Assembly (NCBI GenBank): GCA_019448385.1
Contig: JAGTXO010000011.1
Location: forward strand, 1-64,000
From: Diacronema lutheri
Taxonomy: Eukaryota; Haptophyta; Pavlovophyceae; Pavlovales; Pavlovaceae
Direction: 5' to 3'
Length of the DNA stretch: 64,000 nt
Both the position numbers and the translations under genes were made by a program. The first letter of the stretch is position 1. Every line of letters begins with the position of its first letter. Positions 1 through 9,681 of this stretch are shown in pieces. The notes under the pieces are model-generated. The model was not told the origin of the DNA, made no database searches, and saw nothing but the letters and a program-made list of their open reading frames with translations.

Positions 1-12
1 CCCCCATTTGCA

Positions 13-41
13 CCCCCCCCCCCCCCCCCCCCCCCCCCCCC
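13..41. repeat. poly-C tract in an intron
   Basis: A run of about 29 consecutive C lies just upstream of the first recognisable exon. A splice acceptor (CCGCAG) ends at 87, so bases 1-87 read as the 3' part of an intron whose start is outside the window. Homopolymer length is likely to be unreliable in the assembly. Confidence 0.6.
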
Positions 42-87
42 ACCCCACCCCCCCCCACGCCCCTCCCGCATGGCCCGTCCTCCGCAG

Positions 88-857
88 GTCGTGCCCGCGC
101 CCTGGGCGGAGGCGTACGTGCTGCTGTGCACCACGTCCGAGCAGCTCGCCGAGGCGGAGCAGCTTGCGCGCAAGGAGGAGGGCAAGCCGATCGTCTTCTT
201 CAACAACCGTCTCGATGCTTTGCGCGGCGAGCTTGGCCTTCCAACGCTCCCACGCAGGTGCGCGTGCCGTGCCTGCTGCAGTGCGGTGGCCGTTGCAAGA
301 GCCCAGCGGTGGCCGTTGCAAGAGCGCCCAGCGGTGGCCGTTGCAAGAGCACCCAGCGGTGGCCGTTGCAAGAGCGCCCATCCCCAGGCGCACGTGCTCT
401 CGCAGTTCGCGCGCCGCACGGCCTCGTGGGGCCCGCTCACGCGCGCGCCGTGCGTGCTGCCCGCGCGCGGCCCGTGCGGCCACGGCGCATATCCGCGCGC
501 AGGGCGCTGCAGCACCGCTTCCTCTCGTTCATCCGACCGGCCTATCTCTTCGCGCCGCGCTCCTACTCCGCATCGCTCACGCGGAAGCCGTACGTGCTCC
601 CCTTCTCGGGCGCGCTCTTCCGCGTCTACCCCGAGGACTACCAGGCGCTGCTCGACACGGGCAAGGGCACATATCGGCGCGTCGCGTCGACGCCGTCGCG
701 CCCCGCGCTCTCCGAGTTCCGCGAGGCACTCACCTCCGCGCTGAGCGACGTCCGCCAGATTGACAGCGCAGCGCTCCTCACGCGCTCGTTTGCCGCGCGC
801 GCGTGGTTTGAGGCGGACGCGCAGCGCCAGGACCGGTCCGACTCGTGGCGCTCGTAG
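88..857 (+). CDS. DUF1995-like protein, 3' end (partial)
   Basis: This is the end of a gene that begins left of the window. Two exons are visible: 88-257 and 503-857. The intron 258-502 starts GTGCG, ends GCGCAG, and joins in phase. The first exon has a hydrophobic stretch followed by V-F-F-N-N-R-L-D. The second has a Tyr/Phe-rich core (F-L-S-F-I-R-P-A-Y-L-F, then F-R-V-Y-P-E-D-Y). This order matches the DUF1995 family of plastid-targeted or thylakoid-associated proteins of unknown function in plants and algae. The protein ends at a TAG (855-857). About 174 residues are present, and the N-terminus, including any transit peptide, is missing. The intron contains a 25-bp tandem repeat. Family assignment is from remembered motif shape and is moderate. 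Confidence 0.6.
283..381 (+). repeat. 25-bp tandem repeat inside an intron
   Basis: Four copies of a 25-bp unit (core GGTGGCCGTTGCAAGAGC) lie head to tail; the first unit is one base short and single-base variants occur (gcccag/acccag). The array sits entirely within the intron of the DUF1995-like gene, so length changes would not alter the protein. Confidence 0.85.
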
Positions 858-950
858 TGCCAGACGCATTGGCCGATCTGACTTGGCGCATGGGAGTCCC
901 CTGTTCTGCGCGCATTTGGCCTCGGGCGAAGGCCGAAGGCGGGGCCGTGT

Positions 951-2230
951 AGCAAGAAGAGACGCGCACGTCGCGCCATCCCAGACCTGCCTGATGAATG
1001 GACCGAGGCAGGGCTGTGTAGCAAGAAGAGACGCGCACGTCGCGCCATCCCAGACCTGCCTGATGAATGGACCGAGGCAGGGCTGTGTAGCAAGAAGAGA
1101 CGCGCACGTCGTGCCAACCCAGACCTGCCTGATGAATGGACCGAGGCAGGGCTGTGTAGCAAGAAGAGACGCGCACGTCGTGCCATCCCAGACCTGCCTG
1201 ATGAATGGACCGAGGCAGGGCTGTGTAGCAAGAAGAGACGCGCACGTCGTGCCAACCCAGACCTGCCTGATGAATGGACCGAGGCAGGGCTGTGTAGCAA
1301 GAAGAGACGCGCACGTCGTGCCATCCCAGACCTGCCTGATGAATGGACCGAGGCAGGGCTGTGTAGCATGAAGAGACGCGCACGTCGTGCCATCCCAGAC
1401 CTGCCTGATGAAGGGACCGAGGCAGGGCTGTGCCATCCCGGACCTACCTGATGAAGGGACCGAGGCAGGGCTGTGCCATCCCGGACCTACCTGATGAAGG
1501 GACCGAGGCAGGGCTGTGTAGCAAGAAGAGACGCGCACGTCGTGCCATCCCAGACCTGCCTGATGAATGGACCGAGGCAGGGCTGTGTAGCAAGAAGAGA
1601 CGCGCACATCGTGCCATCCCAGACCTGCCTGATGAATGGACCGAGGCAGGGCTGTGTAGCAAGAAGAGACGCGCACGTCGTGCCATCCCAGACCTGCCTG
1701 ATGAATGGACCGAGGCAGGGCTGTGTAGCAAGAAGAGACGCGCACGTCGTGCCAACCCAGACCTGCCTGATGAATGGACCGAGGCAGGGCTGTGTAGCAA
1801 GAAGAGACGCGCACGTCGTGCCATCCCAGACTTGCCTGATGAATGGACCGAGGCAGGGCTGTGTAGCAAGAAGAGACGCGCACGTCGTGCCAACCCAGAC
1901 CTGCCTGATGAATGGACCGAGGCAGGGCTGTGTAGCAAGAAGAGACGCGCACGTCGTGCCATCCCAGACCTGCCTGATGAATGGACCGAGGCAGGGCTGT
2001 GTAGCATGAAGAGACGCGCACGTCGTGCCATCCCAGACCTGCCTGATGAAGGGACCGAGGCAGGGCTGTGCCATCCCGGACCTACCTGATGAAGGGACCG
2101 AGGCAGGGCTGTGCCATCCCGGACCTACCTGATGAAGGGACCGAGGCAGGGCCGTGCCATCCCGGACCTACCTGATGAAGGGACCGAGGCAGGGCTGTGC
2201 CATCCCGGACCTACCTGATGAAGGGACCGA
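951..2230. repeat. 69-bp/43-bp minisatellite with higher-order structure
   Basis: Two unit types alternate in blocks. The 69-bp unit starts at 951, 1020, 1089, 1158, 1227, 1296 and 1365, then again at 1520, 1589, 1658, 1727, 1796, 1865, 1934 and 2003. The 43-bp unit is a shortened form lacking the AGCAAGAAGAGACGCGCACG part. It follows the first block twice and the second block about four times, up to 2230. Both long blocks end with the same ordered variants (ccaac, ccatc, ccaac, ccatc, then an AGCATG unit), so a composite of several units was duplicated as a whole. Because 69 is 23 codons, long reading frames run through the array on both strands. These are artefacts. The array separates two convergent genes. 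Confidence 0.95.
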
Positions 2231-3007
2231 GCCGGGGCGGAGCGCTGCCGCAGCCAGGCAGCGCGAGCAGCCATCGCCCGTACCGACGCTCGGCCTCGGC
2301 AAAGGACGCGGCGGCCAGCCCGCCGACAGCGCCCCCGCCGTCCGCCGCGCGCGGCGCGTCGCTTTCCTCGTCGCGCGCGAGCGCCGTCTGCTCGCGCGCG
2401 TCGTTCAGCGCGGCGGTGCCGTCGGCGGGCGGCGCGCGCAGCTTAAATTCGCCGCGCTGCGGCGCCTCGAGCGCCGCACACAGCGCGCGCAGCGCGCACG
2501 GCAGCACACAGCCGGACAGCTCGAGTGACGAAACCGACGTGAGCGCCGGTGGGCCCACGGCCGCTTCGGCGCGCGGCGTGCACTCCGCCGCCGCGCTCGC
2601 CACGCGCACGCCAACACCGCCGCCGCCGCCGCCACCGACACCACCGCCACCGCCGGCGGCTGGCCGCGCCGCGCCGCCCGACGCCGCGCGCTGCAGCATC
2701 GCGCCGCACCGCTGCACGCGCAGGCGACGGCACTTTGCATTCAAAAAGGGGCGCGGAGCGAAGATGCGCGCACTCGCCGCGTGCGCTGCAGGCGTCGTGG
2801 CGAAGAGCAGGTCGTAAAGGCCGTGGACGCCATCGTGCCCGCAGAAGAGAAGCGGCGTTCGCACGCGCGCAGACGGTGCCGAGAGCGCGCCGGTGCCGCC
2901 CAGGCTGGGCGCGCGCGAGAGTTGGGGCCACGCGGCGCGCGCGCCTCCAACGCTCCGGCCGGCGCCGCCGTCGTCCGCGCGTGGCGGCGAGACGTCAAAG
3001 TCATTGT

Positions 3008-3048
<41 letters not shown>

Positions 3049-4016
3049 GCGTCGGCGCGACCGCCGTCGCCCTCGCCGCCGCCCTCGCCGCCGCCCTCGC
3101 GCCCCGCCGCGCCGCCGGCGCGCGCGCGCGTCGGCGCGCGCGCGAGGGCGCGCGCGTGTCGCGCTCGTGCATGCGGCCGCGCGGGTGCGAGGGCAAAGGG
3201 CACGGCGTGCTGCGCGAGCAGGTCGAGCAGCTCGGCGGTAGGCGCGGTCATTGCCGCGTACAGCGCGTCGCTGCCGCTCAACTCGGCGACGGGCGCGAAG
3301 GGCGCCGCGCGCGCGGCCGCATGCACGCTGGCGGCGTCGACGCGCGCGTCGCGCGTCGACGCCGCGCCGGGCAGCGGCGCGCGCGCGTTGCGCCAGAGGA
3401 CGGTGATGCCGACGGGCAGCTGCGTGTAAAAATAGGGCACGTGCCCGCTGCGCATGGCATAGTATGCGGACCGAAACGCCTCGAGCCAATCAGCGTGCGC
3501 CTCACGCAGCCATGCACCGCCGTCCGCACCGCCCACGCCACCGGCGCCGACGCCGACGCCGACCGCGCCAACGCCCGACGCCGCCGCGCCGCCACCCGCG
3601 CGGCCGACCGGCGGCGTGGCGGCGCCGCCAAAGGCCCAGTACACGAGCGCGCGCGCGAACGCCGCGCGCTCCGTCCCGTCGTCGCCGCCGTCGGCGCCGC
3701 CGTCGGCGCCGACGGCGCACGGCGCGCCGCCGCCGGCCGCCAGCGGCGCGCACGCCGCGGCGAGCGCGGCGGCCTCGTCGGCCGAGGAGAGGAGCGTGCA
3801 CCAATCGAGCGTGCGTGACGAGGTGATCGTGACACCGTGACGTAACGCCCAGTCCCACGGCAGCTGCTGCACGCCAACGCGGCCGCGCTCGGCGCGCGCC
3901 GCCGCACCGCCGGCGCCGGCGCCGTCCACGGCGCGCGCGGCCGAGAGGCGCGACGCGCTGCCCACGCCGCGCATCGACGGCACCGCGGACTGCTCCGACG
4001 CCGCCACCCTGCGCAT
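2211..4016 (-). CDS. DONSON: DONSON-like DNA replication protein
   Basis: DONSON is a replisome-associated factor needed for CMG helicase assembly and fork stability in animals and plants. From the first in-frame ATG (4016-4014) the protein is 601 residues, close to human DONSON (566). Family landmarks in order are: W-A-L-R-H...T-S-S...D-W-C-T-L-L (about 57-76), A-L-V-Y-W (123-127), W-L-E-A-F-R-S-A-Y-Y-A-M-R...P-Y-F-Y (177-197), a T-A-E-L-L-D-L-L region (260-267), and L-L-F-C-G-H-D-G-V-H-G-L-Y-D-L-L-F (389-405). A Gly-Asp repeat (about 321-337) and Gly/Ala-rich loops are inserted between them. No intron is needed in this span. The last six codons and the TAG stop lie in the final unit of the minisatellite. 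The frame stays open upstream to about 5250 but has no ATG there, so a spliced short 5' exon is possible. One candidate is an ATG at 5335 followed four codons later by CAG/GTGCG. Confidence 0.8.
3008..3047 (-). repeat. GGCGAC hexamer repeat encoding Gly-Asp
   Basis: About seven copies of a hexanucleotide, read on the coding strand as GGC-GAC, give a Gly-Asp run inside the DONSON-like protein. The same hexamer in the same reading frame recurs in two other genes of this window (13711-13757 and 37342-37402). Confidence 0.9.
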
Positions 4017-5536
4017 GTGCGCGACAAGCAGCCCGCAACCGCCGCCCGCTCCTCCGCCGCTCCGTCCGGCGGCGCTACCGGACTCTCCCGCCTCGGCGTT
4101 CCCGGACTCTCCCGCCTCGGTGAGCCGCCCAGCGCCGGCGCGCGCGCCACCACCGACGGCCGCGCACGACGGCGCGGTGCCGAGCGGCACGCCGCCGCCC
4201 TCGTCGCGCGCGGCCGCACGCGCGCGCGCTGCAAGCTGAGCGCGTAGGCCACCGACGCCAGCCGCGCAGCGGTGCTGTCCGGCGCAGCGGCCGAAGAGCC
4301 CCGGACTGGGGCGCGCGCTGACGTGCGCGCGCTGCTCGCCACTCGCCGCGTCAGCCGCAGCTGCCGCCCTCGACGCCGGCGCGGTGTGTGCGCGCTCGTG
4401 CGCCGGCGCGGCCGTCGGCTTGGGCAGCTCGTCGCCGTCGCCGCTCCATCCGCCGTCGCCGTCGGCGGCGCCGTCGGCGGCGCCGCAGGTGCCGAGCGCC
4501 GCATCAGCGGGCGCGCGCGCGGGGCACGCGTGCGCGAGAGCATGCGACGGCCGAAATTTGGTGCGTGCCACCGAGAGCCCACCATCGGTGCCAGTGGGCG
4601 CATGCGCGCCGGGTGTGAGCGCGAGAAATGGCGACGCTCCAGCTGAGGGCGCCGTTCCGGGCGGTGCGAGTCCGGGCGAGCACGAGGCCCGGCGAGCGGG
4701 CACGAGCGTGAGCGGCGACGAGAGCCGCGCGCCGCCGCCGCTGCAGCCGAGCGGGGTGCTGGCGCCCGGTGGGGACGGACGACAGGCGGATGGGCGGGCA
4801 CAGGGGGGGGGGGGGGGGGAAGAGGCACGTGGGTGGGCAGGCGAATGTGAAGGGCGGGTGGGCGCGCAGCCACGCACGTCACGCAAACAAACATGCGCGC
4901 GAGGGTGCTGAGCAGCGGCAGAAGTTGCGGCAGCGAGGGAGCGCGCGATGCGCGGCGCGCGCGCCGACGGCGTTGAGGAGCGCGACGCGGCGCACGCGCG
5001 GGCTGGCCTGCAGCAGCCGCCGGCCGCCAGGGCGCGCAGATCACAGCACGGCCGTACGGCGGAGCGTGCGAGACGGTTCGGCGCGCGGCGCGGCGCACCG
5101 ACGCTGGTCTGGACGATCCTTACGCTTGCGCCCCTGCGAGGCGCTGCCCTCCGAGCGCGCACGCTGCGCCTGCGAGCAGCGACGACCGCGCGACGGGCCA
5201 GAAGCGCGGCGCAGTTGGCGCCATGCAACACGTTGGCGCAGGGCGGCCGCAATGTGAGGCGTCAAGTTGCGGGCGAGACCGATCCGTACGCCTGCGCGCG
5301 CCGCACGTCCCATGCTCGCGCACCTGGAGCTCCATCAAAGCCGCTAGCCTCTGTTCCCGCTCGCCCCCGCCATCCCTTTTTAAAAGGGGCGGGTTCGCTG
5401 GACTTCAGAAACGTCTCGGATTTGGGCGCGTCGGACTGTCCTCACGCAGTGGACGCATCGTGGGCCGTGGCGTGAGGGCGGCAAGCAGCGAAGGGGATGC
5501 CAGGCGGCACTTTTTGCCGCTCAGCAGCATGCGCCC
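4017..5536 (-). other. 5' region of the DONSON-like gene
   Basis: This stretch is GC-rich and open in the DONSON frame, but no in-frame ATG or conserved motif is visible. It probably holds the N-terminal extension, a 5' UTR and possibly an intron. It contains a poly-G tract (about 4804-4819). At 5374-5389 there is an AT-rich palindrome, CCCTTTTTAAAAGGGG, the only TATA-like element between this gene and the next. It is a reasonable promoter candidate for DONSON, which would put transcription start near 5350. Confidence 0.45.
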
Positions 5537-6151
5537 TCAACTATCGGCCACAAGCCGCCTGAGCCGTTGGACCACGGGCGCATCCCTCGCCGAGCTGAGC
5601 GCTGCTGAAGCGCATGCGAGGCGCAGGCGCTCCAGCTCGGCAGTAGCCTGCTTGTCGCCGTTGGCTCCTTGCTCATCACAAATGCCATCGGTGTCATCGT
5701 CATCGTCATCCTCCTCCTCCTCCTCCTCCTCCTCCTCCTCCTCCTCCTCCTCACCGCCGTCGCCATCGGTGCCGCTGGCGCCCGCGGGCGCACCGTCCTC
5801 CTCGTCGTCGTCGTCGTCGTCGTCGTCGCTGCCGTCCTCATCCTCCTCGCCCGCCTCGGCACTGCTCGATCGGAGCACGGCAAGCTGGTCGCGACGCAGG
5901 CAGAGCTTCGGCATCGCCTTGCGCACGAGCGCATTGGACGGCTCGGCGCGGAGGATCGACTCGCCGAGCGAGATCGCGCCATCGATGTCGCCGGCCTGCA
6001 GCGCGGCCAAGAACTACGGCGCGACGGACGTAACGCGCAACGTCAGCGGAGTACGCACGCACGCACGGGATCGTCGCGCCGCGCGCGCGCGCACCTGCTG
6101 CAGCACCACAACAGGCACCTGCTCACGCGGCGGCCTCGCTGGGTCAACCAT
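5537..6151 (-). CDS. small acidic ERICH2-like protein
   Basis: Two exons: 6095-6151 (19 codons from the ATG at 6151) and 5537-6013. The 81-nt intron begins GTGCGCGC and ends GCCGTAG, and the junction is in phase, giving 178 residues. The spliced N-terminal part reads V-V-V-L-Q-Q-F-L-A-A-L-Q-A-G-D-I-D-G-A-I-S-L-G-E-S, then I-L-R-A-E-P-S-N, a TPR-like pair of helices. This is followed by a very acidic tract (runs of Asp and about 15 consecutive Glu) and a helical tail. The order, a helical L-x-x-F-L-A pair with an E-P-x-N motif beside an acidic region, resembles vertebrate ERICH2 (glutamate-rich protein 2), whose role is poorly known. That resemblance is from memory and tentative. The acidic tract is encoded by GAG/GAC microsatellites. 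Confidence 0.6.
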
Positions 6152-6401
6152 CGTGTGAGGACTGACGAAAGTCAAACACGATGGTGACTGGGGCTTCCGG
6201 CTGCTGCGCGGCGGTTGCCACCGGTTGGGCGCCGGCCGCCGGCAGAACGCCGCTCGGCGCGGCTTTCTTCGGCGCCGAGGAAACACTGATGGCGACCTGC
6301 CATTCGTCGCGCTGCTCGATCCTTTCAGAACCGTGGGCGCCGTCCCCTCCTCTTCCTCGAACATTCGTCATACACTGATGCACCTTCGCTCCATGCGGGT
6401 C

Positions 6402-7514
6402 TCAAGCGGTGGTGGATGGCGCGTCGCCGGCCGGCAGCTTGTCGAATGCGGCGTCATGCGCGCCGACCGCGCGCTCAGCGGGAGGCGCGGAGCCGCCGAG
6501 CGCGCTCACGACTGCGCCGGTCAACGCTGCGCCCTTGCCCGCCCAGTGCAGCGCCATGTAGCAGGCGGCCGTCACGAGGCCAAAGCAGAGGAGCGCGGTC
6601 GCACTGCCCGTCGCCTCGCCGCCGTAGCCGAGGCTACGCGCCGACGCGATGCCGGTCGAGGCGGCGACGATGCCGCCGACGAGGATTGCGATGCCGACAA
6701 CCTTGTGCGCTCGCTCCCACGCCTCGCGCGCACCGCTCTTCGTTGCGCCGTCCTCGGGCGCGTGCGGCCTGAGCGCAGCGAGGAGAGGCTGTGCTGTCGT
6801 GATCGCAACGACGGCGATGCCGATGCGCGTGTGCGGCGAATTGAAATGGCCGCCGCCACGGTTCTGCACGTACACGACCGCGGCGACGAGCCCGCCGAGC
6901 TGAAGCAGCCAGCCTGCGATCTGCACGCGCCGGTGCGCCTTGAACCACGCGTCGGGCGCCGCGCCGCGCGCGCCGCGCCCGCTGCGAGCGAGCGCAACAC
7001 CCCACGGGAACAAAGCGCCGAACGCAACGGCCATCATGCAAAAGTGCGCGACGAGCCCGGCCTCGGTCGCGCGCGCCGCGCCCGGCGCGCCTCCCGCGCC
7101 GCCGCCGGCGGCGCCGCCGCCGCCGTACTCCACGATCTCCGTGACCGCGATCTTGCCACCAGACACGTCGCCCTTCACCGAGACGATGTAGTCGTTGCGC
7201 TTGCGCGTCTTCTTGAGCAGGTCGAGCGCCATCGCGTTGCCCGCCTGGTCGAACGTGTACTTGAGCGAGTACGGGCCCGAGCCCGACGCGGGCTGCTCGA
7301 GCACGCCAAAGCCCGAGTCGATGCAGTCGCCGATGTCGCGCATGCAGTGCACCGTATGCGTTTCGGGCGCGTTAATCATGTCGGCGCCGTCGATGCCCAC
7401 CTTGAGCTCCCAGCACAGGATGTCAGCGAGGTACCCTGAGAACGAGCCGTCGTCGAGCTGCACGATCTGGCTTGCCGCCGTTGCGTCGAGCGCGGCGAGC
7501 GCGGCGAGCGCCAT
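6402..7514 (-). CDS. cytochrome b561-type membrane protein with Cys-rich N-domain
   Basis: Single exon, 370 residues from the ATG at 7514. Residues 1-17 form a short hydrophobic signal peptide. Residues 20-130 form a lumenal or extracellular domain with G-Y-L-A-D-I-L-C-W and four cysteines (C34, C57, C64 and neighbours). Five membrane helices follow (about 153-176, 193-216, 228-249, 267-290, 303-325). His157, His194, His228 and His270 lie in the four core helices, the pattern that binds two haems in cytochrome b561 and ferric-reductase-like proteins. These proteins carry electrons from ascorbate or NAD(P)H across membranes for iron reduction or ascorbate recycling. The N-terminal domain resembles the secreted G-Y-L-x-D-x-x-C-W module seen with b561 domains in algae; its ligand is unknown. 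The assignment to b561 is strong and the substrate is not known. Confidence 0.8.
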   Translation of the reverse strand: MALAALAALDATAASQIVQLDDGSFSGYLADILCWELKVGIDGADMINAPETHTVHCMRDIGDCIDSGFGVLEQPASGSGPYSLKYTFDQAGNAMALDLLKKTRKRNDYIVSVKGDVSGGKIAVTEIVEYGGGGAAGGGAGGAPGAARATEAGLVAHFCMMAVAFGALFPWGVALARSGRGARGAAPDAWFKAHRRVQIAGWLLQLGGLVAAVVYVQNRGGGHFNSPHTRIGIAVVAITTAQPLLAALRPHAPEDGATKSGAREAWERAHKVVGIAILVGGIVAASTGIASARSLGYGGEATGSATALLCFGLVTAACYMALHWAGKGAALTGAVVSALGGSAPPAERAVGAHDAAFDKLPAGDAPSTTA

Positions 7515-7743
7515 TGCGAACACAGTTATGAGCCTGCACGGTGGGTCGCGCGCCAGCGGGCCGTCACGTCAGCGCGCGCGCGGTCGGCTGCCCGCGGGCG
7601 CGCCACACAACGCACCTCGGCATCACACCGCAAAAACGTGTACGGCCAACAGGAAAGGATTGGAAATTGCTTAACGACAAAGCATGGCAGCCGTGCCGAC
7701 GCTGATCGCCGCAATCATACGCTGCGTTCTCACTTCTCCCATG

Positions 7744-8474
7744 TCACATGCGCGCCAGGGCATCGACTGTGCCGGCGACGACGCCGCCGCCCGTCACCGC
7801 CGCCTGCGCGCCGCACGCCGCCGCCGCAACCATCGCGAGGCGGCCGTGCTTGAGCTCGGCGAGCGCGAGCCGCTCGTCGATCCCCGCCGCGGACAGCCCG
7901 AGCGGGTCGAAGCCGAGGTCGCCGGGCACGCGCCCGCCGGTCGCGCCCGAGCCCGCGCGCGACTCGACCAGCCAAATTGCGAGCGCGATCTGCGCGATGC
8001 CAAGCAGCGGCACCGTGCCGAACGCGGTCAGCGGGTTGGTGAACGCGAACAGGCCGGGCGACGCGTCCGCCGGCCACGTGCCCACCACCTCGGGCACGAC
8101 GAAGCCAACCGTCGCGAGCATCGCGACGCGGCCGTGCTTCAGCTCGAGCGCACGATAGTAGGAGAAGTCGTAGCCTGCGCCGCGCGGGCAGCCGGAGAGC
8201 ACGGCGCGGCGCGGTGAGGCACGTCGAGGGCGTGCGCGCGTCGGTGCGAGGCGCGCGCGTGGCGTAAGGCGCGCGCGTGCCGGCGGCGCGCCGCGCGCGC
8301 GCGCCGCGCACTCGGCCGCAGGGCGTAGCCCCAGGGGTCCCACGGCGCGCCGCCCGTCTCGACGTCATAGCCCGGCTGCTTGGCCAGGTCAAAGGCCACC
8401 CGCGCGCCACGCTTTGGTGGCGGCCGCAGCCCCTGCGTCAGCGCGGCCGCCGCTACGAGCACCGCTGCCAGCAT
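7744..8474 (-). CDS. light-harvesting chlorophyll a/c-binding protein (FCP/LHC)
   Basis: Two exons, 8312-8474 and 7744-8174, joined across a 137-nt GTGCG...GCGCAG intron, give 197 residues. After an N-terminal targeting stretch (1-16, Ala/Val/Leu-rich, part of a plastid presequence) comes W-D-P-W-G-Y (45-50). Helix 1 carries E-L-K-H-G-R (65-70), helix 2 spans about 105-125, and helix 3 is preceded by P-G-D-L-G-F-D-P-L-G-L (138-148) and carries a second E-L-K-H-G-R (161-166). The paired E-x-x-H/N-x-R motifs are the chlorophyll-ligating, helix-locking residues of the LHC superfamily. The short lumenal loops fit the fucoxanthin-chlorophyll-protein branch of chlorophyll-c algae. The start at 8474 is the only in-frame ATG upstream of the motif. 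It is divergent from the FkbM gene, with only about 90 bp between start codons. Confidence 0.9.
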
Positions 8475-8563
8475 CGGCGGTTACGCGCACAGTTTCGTCT
8501 GCCCACGGTGAGCACGCGCGAGCTCGAGCAGGTGACCGCGCGTGCGGCTCGCTCTCGCCGCGG

Positions 8564-9474
8564 ATGTCCCGTGCATGCCGCTTGCCTCGTTCTGAGGTGA
8601 TCTTCAACATGCTCATAGCTGGCCTCTTCAACGAGCGCCGCATCCCGCCGGGCAGCATCATCGACGCGGGCGCGCTTAAGGGGTTTGCATGTACGCGCGC
8701 TTCGATCCGTCGCGCACCGTGCACGGCCTCGACCCGCTGCGCGCCAACGTCGAGCGGGCGCTCAGCTCGTACGGCGTGGGCGCGCCCAACCTGCGCATGC
8801 ACGTCGGCGGCCTCGGCGACGTCGAGACCGTCGCCGACGCCGGCCCCGGCAAAGTGCGCGGGCAGATGCACCTCAGTGACGCGCACTTTCGGCGCGGCGC
8901 GGCGCCGTTCGCAAACGCGAGCAATACCACGTTCCGCGTCCACACGCTCGACGGGCTCTTCTCGTCGGACGGACTCTTTGGCGACGAGCACCTCGGCTTC
9001 GCGCACATCGATGTCGAGGGCTTTGAGCTCCGCGTGATGCGGGGGGCGCGAGAAGTCCTCCGGCGCGACCGGCCGCTTGTGAGCGTCGAGGCGCACGTGC
9101 ACTTGAACCTGACGTACACGCGCGAGCTACTCGACGAGCTCGCGGCGAGCGGGTACGAGACCTACCTGGTCGAGGAGATGTGCGGCGTCCGCGCCGACTG
9201 CCGCAACATCCTCGCCTTCCCGCGCAGCCGACACGCCGAATTTGACGGCTCGCCGACGCTCAAGCTCGCGCTCACGACGCTCGCGCTGCTGCCGACAAGC
9301 GCAAGCGTCGTGGCCGAGCAGGGCTTTCCGTGCTGCGCACGCGGCGGCGCGTGCTGCCCCGCCGCGCACGGGCCGTGCTGCACCGAGCGCACCACCTCCC
9401 AGTGGTTGGCCGCGCAGGTCAACCCGCCGCCCTTCAGCCGGCGCGGGTGGATCGTACCCCGATTGGCCTTTTGA
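8564..9474 (+). CDS. FkbM-type methyltransferase, apparent frameshift
   Basis: FkbM-family enzymes transfer methyl from S-adenosylmethionine, often to sugars or polyketides. The 5' part, from an ATG at 8564, reads E-V-I-F-N-M-L...S-I-I-D-A-G-A-L-K-G, the SAM-binding first strand and loop. The rest, in a different frame from about 8689, reads Y-A-R-F-D-P-S-R-T-V-H-G-L-D-P-L-R-A-N-V-E, then L-G-F-A-H-I-D-V-E-G-F-E (the family I-D-x-E-G motif) and a Cys-rich tail ending at 9474. The two frames meet between about 8670 and 8695 with no GT/AG signals. This is therefore a one-base indel (real, making a pseudogene, or an assembly error) in an otherwise intact gene. The acceptor molecule cannot be told from sequence. 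Confidence 0.65.
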
Positions 9475-9681
9475 TGCGACGGAGAAGCGCGTGTCGGAGC
9501 ACGCCAGGGTGGCGCGGTGTACGCGCGTTGACGTCGTCGTGTGCGCACCCGCGTCGCAGAAGCCACGTCGCTGAGGCTGCAGCCGCTCAGTGACTGCAGT
9601 CGCCCAGTGTCAGCGGCATAGGCGCAATCAGCACGCCGCGACTGCCGCACCAATCTACAAACACCCTCCATCACGCGAGCG

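Noticed and set aside
951-2230. CRISPR-like array or a repetitive protein gene
   Set aside because: There are no unique spacers, since unit and spacer are the same tandem 69-mer. All frames are open on both strands only because 69 is a multiple of three and no unit contains a stop.
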